Shown here in pieces: positions 1 to 8,319 of a DNA stretch of 64,000 nt. The position numbers and the translations under genes were made by a program. A model generated the notes under the pieces. It was not told where the DNA came from and did not search any database. It saw only the letters and a program-made list of their open reading frames with translations. The stretch is from Nocardioides bizhenqiangii (GTDB lineage: Bacteria > Actinomycetota > Actinomycetes > Propionibacteriales > Nocardioidaceae), in NCBI RefSeq assembly GCF_034661235.1, contig NZ_CP141059.1, forward strand, positions 2,975,501 through 3,039,500, written 5' to 3'. Numbering within the stretch: the first letter of the stretch is position 1; every line of letters starts with the position of its first letter.

Positions 1-151
1 CGGCAGCGGCGGCCCCGACGCTCCAGCGGGCTCGCCGGCGGCGGCCGACCTCGGCTCGCGCCCGGTCCACGACCGGGGCGGTCACGTCGGCGTCCATCGC
101 CTTGGCCTCGAGCCCCGCCCGCATCCTCCGCTCGACCTCACGATCGTCCAT
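1..151 (-). CDS. Partial gene: probable partner/anti-sigma-like protein of the adjacent ECF sigma factor
   Basis: Only the first 50 codons are in the window; the gene runs off the left edge. It begins MDDREVERRMRAGLEAKA and reaches a basic stretch (VGRRRRARWSVGAAAA) that looks like the approach to a membrane segment. Its ATG overlaps the stop of the upstream sigma factor (TGATG), so the two are translationally coupled. Membrane proteins of this shape commonly follow SigE-family ECF sigma genes in Nocardioidaceae and may act as anti-sigma factors. That role is inferred from position, because the informative part is missing. Confidence 0.6.
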   Translation of the reverse strand, partial: MDDREVERRMRAGLEAKAMDADVTAPVVDRARAEVGRRRRARWSVGAAAA

Positions 152-669
152 CACTCGTCCTCCTCAGCACCCAGCTCGCGACGCAGCGCCGCGAGCGCAC
201 GGTGGACGTGGGAGCGCACGGTGGGCGCGGCGACGCCGAGGATCGTCGCGATCTCGTCGTACTCGAGGTCCTCGTAGAACCGCAGCACCACAGCAGCGCG
301 CTGCTGCGGCGGCAACGCCACGCAGACCCGCCACACGGCGTCGTGCTCGACGACGACCTGGGCCGGGTCGGCGTTCGTCGCGTCCCGGACCTCGGCGACG
401 GGCAGCTCCCGGCGCCCGCTCCGCCGCCACGCCGAGATGTGCGCGTTGACGACCATCCGCCGCACGTAGGCGTCCGGGTCGCCACGCCGGCTGACGGTCG
501 ACCACTTCTCGCACGCACTGGCCAGCGCCGACTGCACGGCGTCCTCGGCCGCCTGCTGCGACCCGGTGACCAGGAAGGCGAACCGGAGCAGCCCAGCGAC
601 CCGCACCTCGACCCACGAGTCGAAGCCGGCCTCGGCGGCGGTCCCGCGGTCGGTCACCCCTACATCCAC
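151..669 (-). CDS. SigE-family ECF RNA polymerase sigma factor
   Basis: A 172-residue protein with the two-domain layout of group IV sigma factors. Region 2 lies at about residues 25-90 (LLRFAFLVTGSQQAAEDAVQ, then DPDAYVRRMVVNAHISAWRR) and region 4 at about 112-165 (LPPQQRAAVVLRFYEDL and the helix-turn-helix YDEIATILGVAAPTVRSHVHR). The YVRRMVVN...WRR signature is typical of the actinobacterial SigE family. It should recruit RNA polymerase to a small stress regulon. GTG at 669 is used here; GTG at 657 is equally possible. It is followed by a coupled gene that probably encodes its regulator. Confidence 0.85.
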   Translation of the reverse strand: MDVGVTDRGTAAEAGFDSWVEVRVAGLLRFAFLVTGSQQAAEDAVQSALASACEKWSTVSRRGDPDAYVRRMVVNAHISAWRRSGRRELPVAEVRDATNADPAQVVVEHDAVWRVCVALPPQQRAAVVLRFYEDLEYDEIATILGVAAPTVRSHVHRALAALRRELGAEEDE

Positions 670-684
670 GCACGACTCACGCCG

Positions 685-1650
685 TCAGGCAGGGATCTGT
701 TGCACCCCGACCGCGGTTTTCTCGCCGAGCTTGACCCCGACCACGCCGGCCAGGACCAGCAGGCCGCCGACCAGCTGCAACAGACCCGGCAGCTCGCCGA
801 GGAGCAGCCAGGCCCACAGCACGCCGGCCACGACCTCCGACAGTGCCACGAACGACGCCAGCCGCGAGCCGAGCATCCGGGCGGCGGCGATCCCGGCCAC
901 GTACGACAGCGCGGCCGTCACCAGGCCGAGCAGCAGCAACGGGACCCACCAGGCCACCTCGACGTCGGCGTACGTCACCGCAGCGCGCTCGGCCCGCATG
1001 GGCAACACACCGACGAGGCCCAGCACGGCGAGCGCCACACCTCCGACAACGAGTCCGCCCGCCGCGAGGGTCAGCGGCGGCAGACCGGTGCTGTCGTCGG
1101 CCGAGATCACGAAGTACGTCGCGGCGCCGACCATCGCCGCCAGTGCCCAGGCGACACCGCCGGCGTGGAGGCCGAAGCCGGCGAACACGTCGAGGACGAA
1201 CAGCAGACCGAGCCCCGCCACCGCGGCGCCGGCGATCGTCAGCCGGCCCGGACGCTGGCCGTGGCGGGCCCACATCCAGAGCACGACCGCCGCAGGCGCG
1301 GTGTACTCGATGAGCAGGGCCGGGCCCACCTCGAGGTGCTGGACGGCGGAGAAGTAGCAGAACTGCGCACCGGCGACGGCCAGCAGGCCGTACACCAGGA
1401 CCAGCGGGAGGTTGCGCCGCAGCAAGTCCCAGCGGCCGCGGAGCGCGGCCAGGCCGAACGGGAGCACGATGATCGCGGCCGAGCCGATCCGGACCAGCAC
1501 CACCGCGCCGGCGCTCCACCCGGCGTCGAGCATCGGGGACGCCAGCGCCCCGGACAGCGCGAACGAGACCGCAGACAACAGCGCGACGATGATCCCGGTC
1601 GCAGCCCGGGGCGGGGTCGCCACCGGTGCGTCATGAGTCATCGTCGTCAT
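685..1650 (-). CDS. EamA/DMT-superfamily transporter
   Basis: About 321 residues and almost entirely hydrophobic, with roughly ten membrane helices in two EamA repeats (about 20-150 and 160-305). Examples are IIVALLSAVSFALSGALAS at the start and LLQLVGGLLVLAGVVG near the end. The family exports amino acids, nucleosides or other metabolites; the substrate cannot be read from sequence. ATG at 1650 is chosen, but GTG 1662 and ATG 1641 are also in frame. The gene is divergent from a CGNR regulator, and the start region contains a GTCATGAC palindrome, so control by that neighbour is plausible. Confidence 0.8.
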   Translation of the reverse strand: MTTMTHDAPVATPPRAATGIIVALLSAVSFALSGALASPMLDAGWSAGAVVLVRIGSAAIIVLPFGLAALRGRWDLLRRNLPLVLVYGLLAVAGAQFCYFSAVQHLEVGPALLIEYTAPAAVVLWMWARHGQRPGRLTIAGAAVAGLGLLFVLDVFAGFGLHAGGVAWALAAMVGAATYFVISADDSTGLPPLTLAAGGLVVGGVALAVLGLVGVLPMRAERAAVTYADVEVAWWVPLLLLGLVTAALSYVAGIAAARMLGSRLASFVALSEVVAGVLWAWLLLGELPGLLQLVGGLLVLAGVVGVKLGEKTAVGVQQIPA

Positions 1651-1662
1651 GACACATGACAC
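1646..1662. promoter_or_regulatory. Candidate operator with GTCATGAC repeats
   Basis: GTCATGACACATGACAC contains the palindrome GTCATGAC followed by a second ATGAC. A related TCATGACAC occurs at 1700-1708 just inside the divergent CGNR gene. The sites cover the start of the transporter gene and the short intergenic region. That they bind the CGNR protein is inferred from position. Confidence 0.35.
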
Positions 1663-1688
1663 TACGACGCGTGCGGTAACCTGTCAAC

Positions 1689-2225
1689 GTGGTTTTTGCT
1701 CATGACACGGCGATGGCGCTGCAGGCGGCCGTGACCCTGGTCAACTCCGCTCTCGAGCCGGTCACGCTGAGCAGCCCCGAGGAGCTCGACGAGTTCCTCT
1801 CCGACTTCGGCTACACCGGCCGCCACGACGGCGACCAGGCCGAGGTCGACGCCGTACGCGCGACGCTCCCGCGCCTGCGCGAGCTGATGACGAGCGACCG
1901 GGACCACGCCGCCGCCCTCGTCAACGAGATGCTGTTCGAGGCCAAGGCGCTCCCCCAGCTCTCCCGGCACGACGGCTTCGACTGGCACCTCCACGCCGTC
2001 GCTCCCGACCGCCCGCTCGCCGACCGGATCATCGTCGAGACCGCGATGGCGATGATCGACGTGATCCGGGCGGACGAGCTGTCGCGGCTCGGCGTCTGTG
2101 CCGACGACGACTGCAAGGGCCTGGTGCTCGACCTGTCCCGCAACCGCTCGCGGCGGTTCTGCTCGACCGCGTGCGGCAACCGCAATGCCGTTGCCGCCTA
2201 CCGGGCGCGCCAGGCCGCGACCTGA
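1689..2225 (+). CDS. CGNR zinc-finger (ABATE-domain) putative regulator
   Basis: A 178-residue protein. The N-terminal part (about 1-130) matches the ABATE domain found with CGNR fingers. The C-terminal 40 residues hold the zinc finger: CADDDC, then RRFCSTACGNRNAVAAYRAR, giving the CxxxxC...CxxxCGNR arrangement. Such proteins are thought to be DNA-binding regulators in actinobacteria and proteobacteria. GTG at 1689 directly follows a TAACCT-like -10, so the mRNA is probably leaderless. Divergent placement from the EamA exporter suggests it controls that gene. Confidence 0.8.
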   Translation: MVFAHDTAMALQAAVTLVNSALEPVTLSSPEELDEFLSDFGYTGRHDGDQAEVDAVRATLPRLRELMTSDRDHAAALVNEMLFEAKALPQLSRHDGFDWHLHAVAPDRPLADRIIVETAMAMIDVIRADELSRLGVCADDDCKGLVLDLSRNRSRRFCSTACGNRNAVAAYRARQAAT

Positions 2226-2232
2226 TCAGACC

Positions 2233-2676
2233 TCAGGTGCACACCGACCCGAGGACGCGCCTCGGCCGGCTCAGCTCCCCGAGTGCGCTCTGCCGGGCCG
2301 CCCGGTGGGTGCGGCCGAAGCCCCAGGAGTACCGGATGACGAACCCCTCCCCGTTGACCTTGGCAGCGGTCGCAGCGCACTGGTTCCGCACCCAGACGGT
2401 CACGAAGCACCGTCGCGGGTAGTGCGACCTCTCCCTGCACTCACGCAGGGCCCGCTGCTGGGCGGTCCGCCTGGTCGGGTAGCGGTAGCTGAGTCCCACG
2501 GCTTGGTCGACGCTGATCGCGATCGCGCCGAAGTCGCCGCGGGCACGCGCCTGCTCGTCGCTCGGTGCCGCCGACGAGGCGGAGGGGGAGACGACGAGGA
2601 GGGCGGCGAACGCGACGACGGCGGCGACACCGCCGAGGACGAGGAGACGGAAGGTCCGGATGTAGGTATGAGTCAC
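2233..2676 (-). CDS. Secreted DUF4189-like protein
   Basis: 147 residues from GTG 2676 (GTG 2697 also possible). It opens with a signal peptide (THTYIRTFRLLVLGG, a hydrophobic stretch, then SASSAAP). The mature part has the DUF4189 pattern: GDFGAIAISVDQAVGLSY, A...A...C, a central CF...NQCAATAA, then SWGFG...A...A and a C-terminal Cys. Four cysteines in the mature domain suggest two disulfides outside the membrane. Function is unknown. A second protein of this type lies at 3643-4140, beyond the esterase gene. Confidence 0.65.
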   Translation of the reverse strand: MTHTYIRTFRLLVLGGVAAVVAFAALLVVSPSASSAAPSDEQARARGDFGAIAISVDQAVGLSYRYPTRRTAQQRALRECRERSHYPRRCFVTVWVRNQCAATAAKVNGEGFVIRYSWGFGRTHRAARQSALGELSRPRRVLGSVCT

Positions 2677-2721
2677 GATGACCGCATCTACCCCCACCGA
2701 TCGCGGGCTACACCTCCGGGC

Positions 2722-3492
2722 TCAGTCCAGGAAGCGCCGCAGCACCTCGAGGAACACCGCCGGCTGCTCGGAGTGCACCCAGTGCCCGGCGCCCTTGACC
2801 GTGACCCGGCGGACGCGTGGGAAGTACCGCTCCATCGCCCCGGCGTAGTCGTCGAGCACGTAGCGCGAGTCCGAGCCCCCGATCCACAGCACCGGTCCGT
2901 CGTACGACGACTCGTCGAGTGACTCGGCCGGCCAGCCGCCGACCTCGTCGATCTCCTCGCGCAACAGCTCCAGGTTGGGCTGCCACCGCCAGTCGTCGCC
3001 CTCGCGGCGGAGGTTCTGCAGCAGGAACCCGCGGACGCCGTCGTCCGGGACGGCGTCCTGCAGCGCCCGATCGGCCTGGGCGCGGTCGGCCAACGTGGTG
3101 AGGTCGATCGCGAGCATCGCGTCGATGTAGCCCACGAACTCCGAGGCGTGCGGGTAGGCCACCGGCGCCACGTCGACCACGCACAGCCGCTCCACCAGCT
3201 CGGGATGCCGCAGCGCGAGCACCATCGCGGCCTTGCCGCCCATCGAGTGCCCCACCAGGGCGACCGGGTCGTCCGCGCTCATCAGCTCCGCCACCTGGTC
3301 GGCGGCCGCGACGAAGTCGAACCGCTCGCTCCACGGCGAGCGCCCGTGGTCCGGCATGTCGACCAGCAGCACCCGGTGGTCGGCCGCGAGCGCCTTGGCG
3401 TGCTGGGTCCAGTTGCGCCCCTGCCCGAACAGGCCGTGGCAGAAGACGACGGGGCTGCCGTGGTCGCCGTACGACGTCGTGTGGAGCGGCAC
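2722..3492 (-). CDS. Alpha/beta-fold hydrolase (YbfF-like esterase)
   Basis: 256 residues from GTG 3492. It shows the full alpha/beta hydrolase signature: the oxyanion motif HGLFGQGRNW near residue 19, the nucleophile elbow GHSMGGKAA at about 87-95, the acid in the WIGGSDSRY region, and the catalytic His in KGAGHWVHSEQP near the end. Length and motifs fit small cytosolic acyl esterases such as YbfF. The substrate is not known. An in-frame extension to 3930 is possible but lacks family similarity and would cross the divergent neighbour. Confidence 0.85.
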   Translation of the reverse strand: MPLHTTSYGDHGSPVVFCHGLFGQGRNWTQHAKALAADHRVLLVDMPDHGRSPWSERFDFVAAADQVAELMSADDPVALVGHSMGGKAAMVLALRHPELVERLCVVDVAPVAYPHASEFVGYIDAMLAIDLTTLADRAQADRALQDAVPDDGVRGFLLQNLRREGDDWRWQPNLELLREEIDEVGGWPAESLDESSYDGPVLWIGGSDSRYVLDDYAGAMERYFPRVRRVTVKGAGHWVHSEQPAVFLEVLRRFLD

Positions 3493-3642
3493 GGACGCCA
3501 GTCTGTCAGGCACCCGACACCCGGCCCGGCGCGGCACCGACAACGTCCGTACGGCGAAACACCTGCCCAAATGGCCCGCACTTTCCCGACATGGGTCAAG
3601 ATGGAGCCTGAGGTCTTTGCCATCGACCCCCGGGGAGAAGTC

Positions 3643-4140
3643 TTGCGATCCGCTCTGTTCGTCCGCGCCGTCCTTGCGGTTGCCGCTGCCTTCGTGCTCA
3701 GCGGCACCCTCCTGGCGGCGCCCGCCACGTCGATCCCGTCCGACCGGGTGACGGTCTCCCAGGTGAGCGCCCGCGCCCCGGGCTGCCTCCCCCGGTGCTG
3801 GGTGGCGGTGGGCTACAACTCCGCCACCGGGCGCAGCGGTTGGACCCAGCCAGGGAAATGGGGCACCAAGGCCGGCGCCATGAGGTCGGCCCACGCCCAC
3901 TGCCGGGCCCGCGACGTCAACGTCGGTCACGAGCGTGCGTGCGTCTGGCCCGGCAAGCGCAACGTCTACGCAAAGAACGCCTGCGTCGCGATCGCGAAGC
4001 TGACCCGCAACGGGACCATCGTCCAGTGGGCGGTCGGGCGGGCCTACGGTCCGAAGAAGGCGATGCGGCTCGCCAAGCGCAAGCTCGACGGCCGCGGCAC
4101 TCGGACTGCCGGGTTCGCCTGCCCTCCGCGGAAGTTCTGA
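3643..4140 (+). CDS. Secreted DUF4189-like Cys-rich protein
   Basis: 165 residues. TTG at 3643 is chosen because GGGGAG lies about 6 nt upstream and a good signal peptide follows (RSALFVRAVLAVAAAFVLSG, Ala-rich cleavage region). ATG 3601 would place 14 polar residues before it. The mature part has CLPRCWVAVGYNSATGRSGW, AMRSAHAHC, NACVAIAKL, WAVGRAYG and a final FAC, the same spacing logic as the neighbour at 2233-2676. The two look like diverged paralogues. Role unknown; secretion and disulfides are inferred. Confidence 0.65.
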   Translation: MRSALFVRAVLAVAAAFVLSGTLLAAPATSIPSDRVTVSQVSARAPGCLPRCWVAVGYNSATGRSGWTQPGKWGTKAGAMRSAHAHCRARDVNVGHERACVWPGKRNVYAKNACVAIAKLTRNGTIVQWAVGRAYGPKKAMRLAKRKLDGRGTRTAGFACPPRKF

Positions 4141-4163
4141 CGGACCGCCGAGTCACTCACGCG

Positions 4164-4197
4164 AGCGGCCCCGCACCCTCAGGGGTGCGGGGCCGCT
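4164..4197. terminator. Bidirectional intrinsic terminator
   Basis: A perfect 15-bp stem (AGCGGCCCCGCACCC and its complement) with a TCAG loop sits between convergent genes at 4140 and 4216. The T-run is weak, as usual in actinobacteria. Confidence 0.8.
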
Positions 4198-4215
4198 TCG
4201 TCGTACGACGGTCGG

Positions 4216-5403
4216 CTAGGCGTAGTCGTGGAAGCCCTTGCCGGTCTTGCGACCCAGGGCACCCTCGGCGACCTTCTGCTCGAGCAGGGCGGCCGGGGCG
4301 AAGCCCGGCTCCTTGAACTCGGCGTAGAGCTCCTGCTGGATCGCGAGCGACACGTCGTTGCCGACGACGTCGAGCAGCTGGAACGGTCCCATCGGGAAGC
4401 CCGCCTGCTCCTTGATCGCGGCGTCGATCTCGTCCATCGACGCGGCGCCGGACTCGAGCAGGGTGACGGCGTCGTTGAGGTAGGGGAAGAGCAGGCAGTT
4501 GACGATGAAGCCGGCGCGGTCACCGCACGAGACCGCGACCTTGCCGACGTTCGCGCACAGCGCCAGCACCGTCTCGTCGACGTCGGCGGACGTCGCCTCA
4601 GTGGTGACCACCTCGACCAGCTTCATGACGGTGGCGGGGTTGAAGAAGTGCATGCCGATGACCGACTCGGGGCGCGACGTCGCGTCGCCGAGCCGCGTGA
4701 TCGGCAGCGACGACGTGGTCGTCGCCAGGATCGCGCCTCGCCCCTCATTCCCACTCCGACAGATCCGGTCGAGGTCCTTGAAGAGCTGCGTCTTGATGTC
4801 GAGGTCCTCGGCGATGGCCTCGACCACGATGTCGACGTCGCCGAGCGCTTCCCGCTCGGTGGAGCCGGTCAGCCGGTCGAGCACGTCGGACTTGCCGTCC
4901 TCGTCGATCTTGCCCTTCTCCACGAGCTTGGAGAGTCCCTTGTCGACGGCGGCGATGACCCCGTCGACCTTGTCCTGGCCGCGACCCACGAACACGACGT
5001 CGTAGCCCGCCTGCGCGAAGACCTGGACGATTCCCGACGCCATCGTGCCGGTGCCGACCACCCCGACCTTGCGGATCTCCAGCTTGAGCGCCGGAGCAGC
5101 GCTGTCCGCCCCGGCCCCCTCCTCGGCGAAGGTGCGACCCTCCGTGGCGAGCTTCTCGAGGAGCTCGGCGGGCTGGTGCAGGTGGTCGCCGGTCTCGGCG
5201 TACCGGGCAGCGAGCTGGTCCCGCACGGTGGCGGCGCCCAGCTCGTCGATCACGGTCAGCGGTCCCGCCGGGTAGCCGCAGCCGAACCGCATCGCGGCGT
5301 CGATGTCGCCGCTGGAGGCGTACGACGCCTCGTACATGCGAACCGCGTGGTTCAGGTACGGCAGCACCAAGGTGCCGAAGATCTGCTCGTTGGTCAGCGT
5401 CAT
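4216..5403 (-). CDS. 3-hydroxyacyl-CoA dehydrogenase with an extra N-terminal 3HCDH domain
   Basis: 395 residues. It oxidises (S)-3-hydroxyacyl-CoA (for example 3-hydroxybutyryl-CoA) with NAD(P). The Rossmann motif GTGTMASG is at 117-124, the catalytic Ser in TTTSSLPI near 231 and the catalytic His in GMHFFNP at 252. A C-terminal 3HCDH helical domain covers about 297-395. Residues 1-95 (LPYLNHAVRMYEASYAS, GCGYPAGPLTVIDE) resemble a second copy of that C-terminal domain placed before the Rossmann fold. RSGNEGR at about 217-222 looks like a short insertion before AILATTTSS. The gene stands alone, opposite nucS. It could serve beta-oxidation or a butyryl-CoA/ethylmalonyl route. Confidence 0.85.
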   Translation of the reverse strand: MTLTNEQIFGTLVLPYLNHAVRMYEASYASSGDIDAAMRFGCGYPAGPLTVIDELGAATVRDQLAARYAETGDHLHQPAELLEKLATEGRTFAEEGAGADSAAPALKLEIRKVGVVGTGTMASGIVQVFAQAGYDVVFVGRGQDKVDGVIAAVDKGLSKLVEKGKIDEDGKSDVLDRLTGSTEREALGDVDIVVEAIAEDLDIKTQLFKDLDRICRSGNEGRGAILATTTSSLPITRLGDATSRPESVIGMHFFNPATVMKLVEVVTTEATSADVDETVLALCANVGKVAVSCGDRAGFIVNCLLFPYLNDAVTLLESGAASMDEIDAAIKEQAGFPMGPFQLLDVVGNDVSLAIQQELYAEFKEPGFAPAALLEQKVAEGALGRKTGKGFHDYA

Positions 5404-5505
5404 GGAGGCATGATCGCAAAACCTGCGACACTTCGTACCCGCTGGTAACTATGCGAGACAGGCTGGCCCCCGGCGGACCTGACCGCCACGGTAGCCTCGG
5501 GCGGC

Positions 5506-6195
5506 GTGAGACTCGTCGTCGCGCGCTGCCAGGTGGACTACGCCGGTCGCCTCACCGCCCACCTCCCGATGGCGACCCGGGTGCTGATGATCAAGGCCGA
5601 CGGGTCCGTGCTCGTGCACTCCGACGGCGGCAGCTACAAGCCTCTCAACTGGATGTCGCCACCCTGCACGGTCCGGGAGGGCACGACCGAGGACGGGGCG
5701 GTCGAGTGGACGGTGACCGCGAGAGCCCCCAAGGGCGCGACCCCGGACACGCTGCGGATCCTGATCGAGGAGATCCACCACGATTCCAACCACGACCTGG
5801 GCATCGATCCCGGTCTGCAGAAGGACGGGGTGGAGAAGCACCTGCAGGAGCTCCTCGCCGAGCACCCGGGCACGCTGCTGCCCGGCCTGGCTCTGGTACG
5901 GCGGGAGTACCCGACCGCGATCGGACCGGTCGACCTGATGTGCCGCGACGCCGACGGCGTCAGCGTGGCGGTGGAGATCAAGCGCCGCGGCGAGATCGAC
6001 GGGGTCGAGCAGCTGACGCGGTACCTCGAGCTCCTCAACCGGGACCCGCTGCTCGCGCCGGTCCGTGGGATCTTCGCCGCGCAGGAGATCAAGCCGCAGG
6101 CGCGCGTGCTCGCCGGCGACCGCGGCATCACCTGTGCGCTCGTCGACTACGACGCCCTCCGCGGCCTGGACGACCCGACCGACCGACTGTTCTGA
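5506..6195 (+). CDS. nucS: Mismatch-specific endonuclease NucS
   Basis: 229 residues from GTG 5506. NucS/EndoMS carries out non-canonical mismatch repair in actinobacteria that lack MutS/MutL, making double-strand cuts at mismatches with the beta clamp as partner. The N-terminal dimerisation part is at about 1-85 ([21 protein letters not shown]). The C-terminal PD-(D/E)xK nuclease has Asp143 (GPVDLM), Glu157 and Lys159 (VAVEIKRRG). The C-terminal end carries DDPTDRLF, fitting the clamp-interacting tail. Its last 49 nt overlap the 3' end of the convergent hydrolase gene. Confidence 0.95.
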   Translation: MRLVVARCQVDYAGRLTAHLPMATRVLMIKADGSVLVHSDGGSYKPLNWMSPPCTVREGTTEDGAVEWTVTARAPKGATPDTLRILIEEIHHDSNHDLGIDPGLQKDGVEKHLQELLAEHPGTLLPGLALVRREYPTAIGPVDLMCRDADGVSVAVEIKRRGEIDGVEQLTRYLELLNRDPLLAPVRGIFAAQEIKPQARVLAGDRGITCALVDYDALRGLDDPTDRLF

Positions 6196-7691
6196 ACGCC
6201 TCGCGCGCCCGACCGGCGCTCAGTGTCGGGCATGCCGTCGGTGTCGGCCACCGTCGCCCGCAACCAGGCGGTGAGCTCGGCCCACACGCCCTGCCCGTAG
6301 CGGAAGTGGTGGAACTGGTACATGGCGCCCTCGGGCGTCAGCCCGGTGAGGTCGGCCGGGAGCACGTTGAGCATGTGCTCGAGACCGGGGTAGACGCGGA
6401 TCTCCGACTCCCGCCCGGCACCGGCGATCGCCCGGCGGATCCGTTCCACGGACACTTCCACCGGGACGCTGGTGTCGTCCGCGCCGTACTGGAGGAACAC
6501 CGGGCAGTCCAGCTCGGCGTAGTCGGTGACGGGATCGTAGGTGACCTCGGGGTCGCGGGTGTCGCCGAGCAGCTCGATCAGGGCGGCAACGGGCAGCAAG
6601 GGCGGGATCGGCGAGAGCATCGGGTTCTCACGGACGTAGTCGGGGATCTCGTAGAGGCCGAGGTCGGGCGCGGCCGCGATGGCGTCGAGGGCGAGCCGCA
6701 GCCGGTGACGGACCGGTCCGGTGGCGCCCTCGCCGACGATGGCGAAGATGCAGCGCCACGCCTCGCCCACGGCCGCGACGGTGGCCGTGCCGACGCCCGC
6801 ATCCCGCAGCACCTTCGTGCGGCGGTGGACCTCCGCCTCGCCCATCGACACCCCGGCGGAGCCGACACCGGTGACGAAGGCCGCGCCGGTGCGGGCGGCG
6901 ATCATCGGCACCGCCCACATTCCGTTGGAGAACCCGGCCAGCCCGATCCGCGCCGGGTCGATCCCTGGATGCCTGGCCAGCTCCCGCATGGCGGCCTCGC
7001 CTGCGTCGGCCTGGTCGAAGACCGAGGGCTCCCGTCCGCCGGAGAGGCCGTGACCGGCCTTGTCGTAGATGAGCACCGCAACACCGGCGGCCAGGATCGG
7101 GTCGGCATGCAGCCGGCAGAAGTCGCGTTGGCCGCCCGCCGCACCGTGCAGCAGGACCGCGGCCGGGTGCGGACCGGGGCCCGGCGGGAGGATGACCGTA
7201 CCGGCCAGCAGCACGTCGCCGACGGTGAAGGTCACCTCCTCCTCGCGGCGGTGTGACCACCGCGGGAGCGTGACGACCTCGCCGCGGTCCGTCACCCGGA
7301 GGAGCCAGTCGTCGGCGAGGTCGATCGACTCGCCCTCCTCGGTGAGCAAGCGGCCCTCTCCCACCGCATACGCGCGGACCACGCGCTCGCCCTCGGCCAC
7401 CAGGACCATCGGTTCGCCGAAGTAGGCCTCCGGTACCTGCGTGAGCAGGATCCGGCGACCGTCGTAGCCGTACCACCCGGTCAGCTCCGCGAGGCGCGCG
7501 GGCAACGGCGCGACCCGACCGAGGACGACACCGTCGACGACGAGACGCCCGTCTTCGAACTCAGGCGGCTCGGGTTCGCGGAAGGTGCGGCGGGAAGGGC
7601 GGTCGACGAGCACCTCCCCGGTCCGCACCCGCGCGACGACGACTCCGTCCGGGGTCTCTGCGATCCAGGTGCCGTCCGGCGAGGTTTCCAT
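6147..7691 (-). CDS. Alpha/beta hydrolase (dienelactone hydrolase/acyl-peptidase-like)
   Basis: 514 residues. The first ~170 residues form a beta-rich N-terminal domain ([22 protein letters not shown]). Then come an alpha/beta hydrolase core with [10 protein letters not shown], the nucleophile elbow [10 protein letters not shown], the acid in [12 protein letters not shown] and the His in PGLEHMLNV. This resembles dipeptidyl-peptidase-like or antibiotic-inactivating serine hydrolases. Substrate unknown. It starts 3 nt after the ArsR-type regulator gene, so the two form one unit. The C-terminal ~17 residues overlap nucS on the other strand and look unconserved (Ser/Arg-rich), suggesting late extension of this reading frame. 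Confidence 0.75.
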   Translation of the reverse strand: METSPDGTWIAETPDGVVVARVRTGEVLVDRPSRRTFREPEPPEFEDGRLVVDGVVLGRVAPLPARLAELTGWYGYDGRRILLTQVPEAYFGEPMVLVAEGERVVRAYAVGEGRLLTEEGESIDLADDWLLRVTDRGEVVTLPRWSHRREEEVTFTVGDVLLAGTVILPPGPGPHPAAVLLHGAAGGQRDFCRLHADPILAAGVAVLIYDKAGHGLSGGREPSVFDQADAGEAAMRELARHPGIDPARIGLAGFSNGMWAVPMIAARTGAAFVTGVGSAGVSMGEAEVHRRTKVLRDAGVGTATVAAVGEAWRCIFAIVGEGATGPVRHRLRLALDAIAAAPDLGLYEIPDYVRENPMLSPIPPLLPVAALIELLGDTRDPEVTYDPVTDYAELDCPVFLQYGADDTSVPVEVSVERIRRAIAGAGRESEIRVYPGLEHMLNVLPADLTGLTPEGAMYQFHHFRYGQGVWAELTAWLRATVADTDGMPDTERRSGARGVQNSRSVGSSRPRRAS

Positions 7692-7694
7692 TGG

Positions 7695-8258
7695 TCATTC
7701 CTTCGGGTCGGGGGCGGTGCCGTCGGTGGGGAACGCGAAGAGCGCCAGTCGCACGGCCCGGTGGTCGGCTACAGCCGACCGGTCACGTGCCGCGTCGGTC
7801 CAGTGCCCGACCAGCTCCAGGTAGGCCCGGGCGAGCTCGGCGAGCTCCTCGGGGGCGAGGGTGAGCGTGGCCTGCGAGAAGAGGGCAGCGTCACGCCACG
7901 CCGGGCTGAGGTCGTCGCGACGGAGGTAGCCGTCGACCGAGGCGGCCAACCCGGCGAGCCGCAGGTCGATGACCGACTGCGCCAGCGCGGGAGCGGAGGA
8001 GTCCTGCGGGTCGCGGAAGCGCACGTCGCCGGCGACGGTGCGCCAGTACTGCGCTCGTCCGCGCGTCACGTCGCGCTCGACGAGTCCGGCCTTGGCCAGC
8101 TCGCGCAGGTGGTACGACGTCACGCCGGTGTTGGAGTCGAGGGCGCGCGCCAGCATCGCCGACGTCGCCGGCCCCTGGCCGAGCTGCTCCAGGATCGCCT
8201 GCCGCACCGTGCTGCCGAGGGCCCGCAGGACGGCCAGCTCGGAGTGTTCAGGAACCAT
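7695..8258 (-). CDS. ArsR-type winged-helix regulator
   Basis: 187 residues from ATG 8258. Residues ~8-90 form an ArsR-like helix-turn-helix: LAVLRALGSTVRQAILEQL, ATSAMLARAL, TGVTSYHLRELAKAGLVERD and RAQYWR. The C-terminal half (DLRLAGLAASVDGYLRR to the end) is helical and typical of PadR/ArsR-like regulators with a ligand or dimer domain. It lies directly upstream of the hydrolase gene. A perfect inverted repeat four bases before its start codon, over the probable -10, implies autoregulation of the regulator-hydrolase unit. Confidence 0.85.
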   Translation of the reverse strand: MVPEHSELAVLRALGSTVRQAILEQLGQGPATSAMLARALDSNTGVTSYHLRELAKAGLVERDVTRGRAQYWRTVAGDVRFRDPQDSSAPALAQSVIDLRLAGLAASVDGYLRRDDLSPAWRDAALFSQATLTLAPEELAELARAYLELVGHWTDAARDRSAVADHRAVRLALFAFPTDGTAPDPKE

Positions 8259-8261
8259 GAG

Positions 8262-8279
8262 TGCATAATAGTTTATGCA
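8262..8279 (-). promoter_or_regulatory. Operator/promoter of the ArsR-hydrolase unit
   Basis: TGCATAA-N4-TTATGCA is a perfect 7+7 inverted repeat, AT-rich in a GC-rich region. On the minus strand it contains TATTAT, a good -10, placed so that transcription would begin at or next to the ATG. A repressor bound here would block RNA polymerase. Confidence 0.7.
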
Positions 8280-8319
8280 TAGAGATTTGTGCAAGAGTGG
8301 GCGCTGCCTTGGCCTGGTG

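Noticed and set aside
202..1659. A 485-codon plus-strand frame across the sigma factor and EamA genes
   Set aside because: Translation is Arg/His/Gln-rich, and both genes beneath it have clear families.
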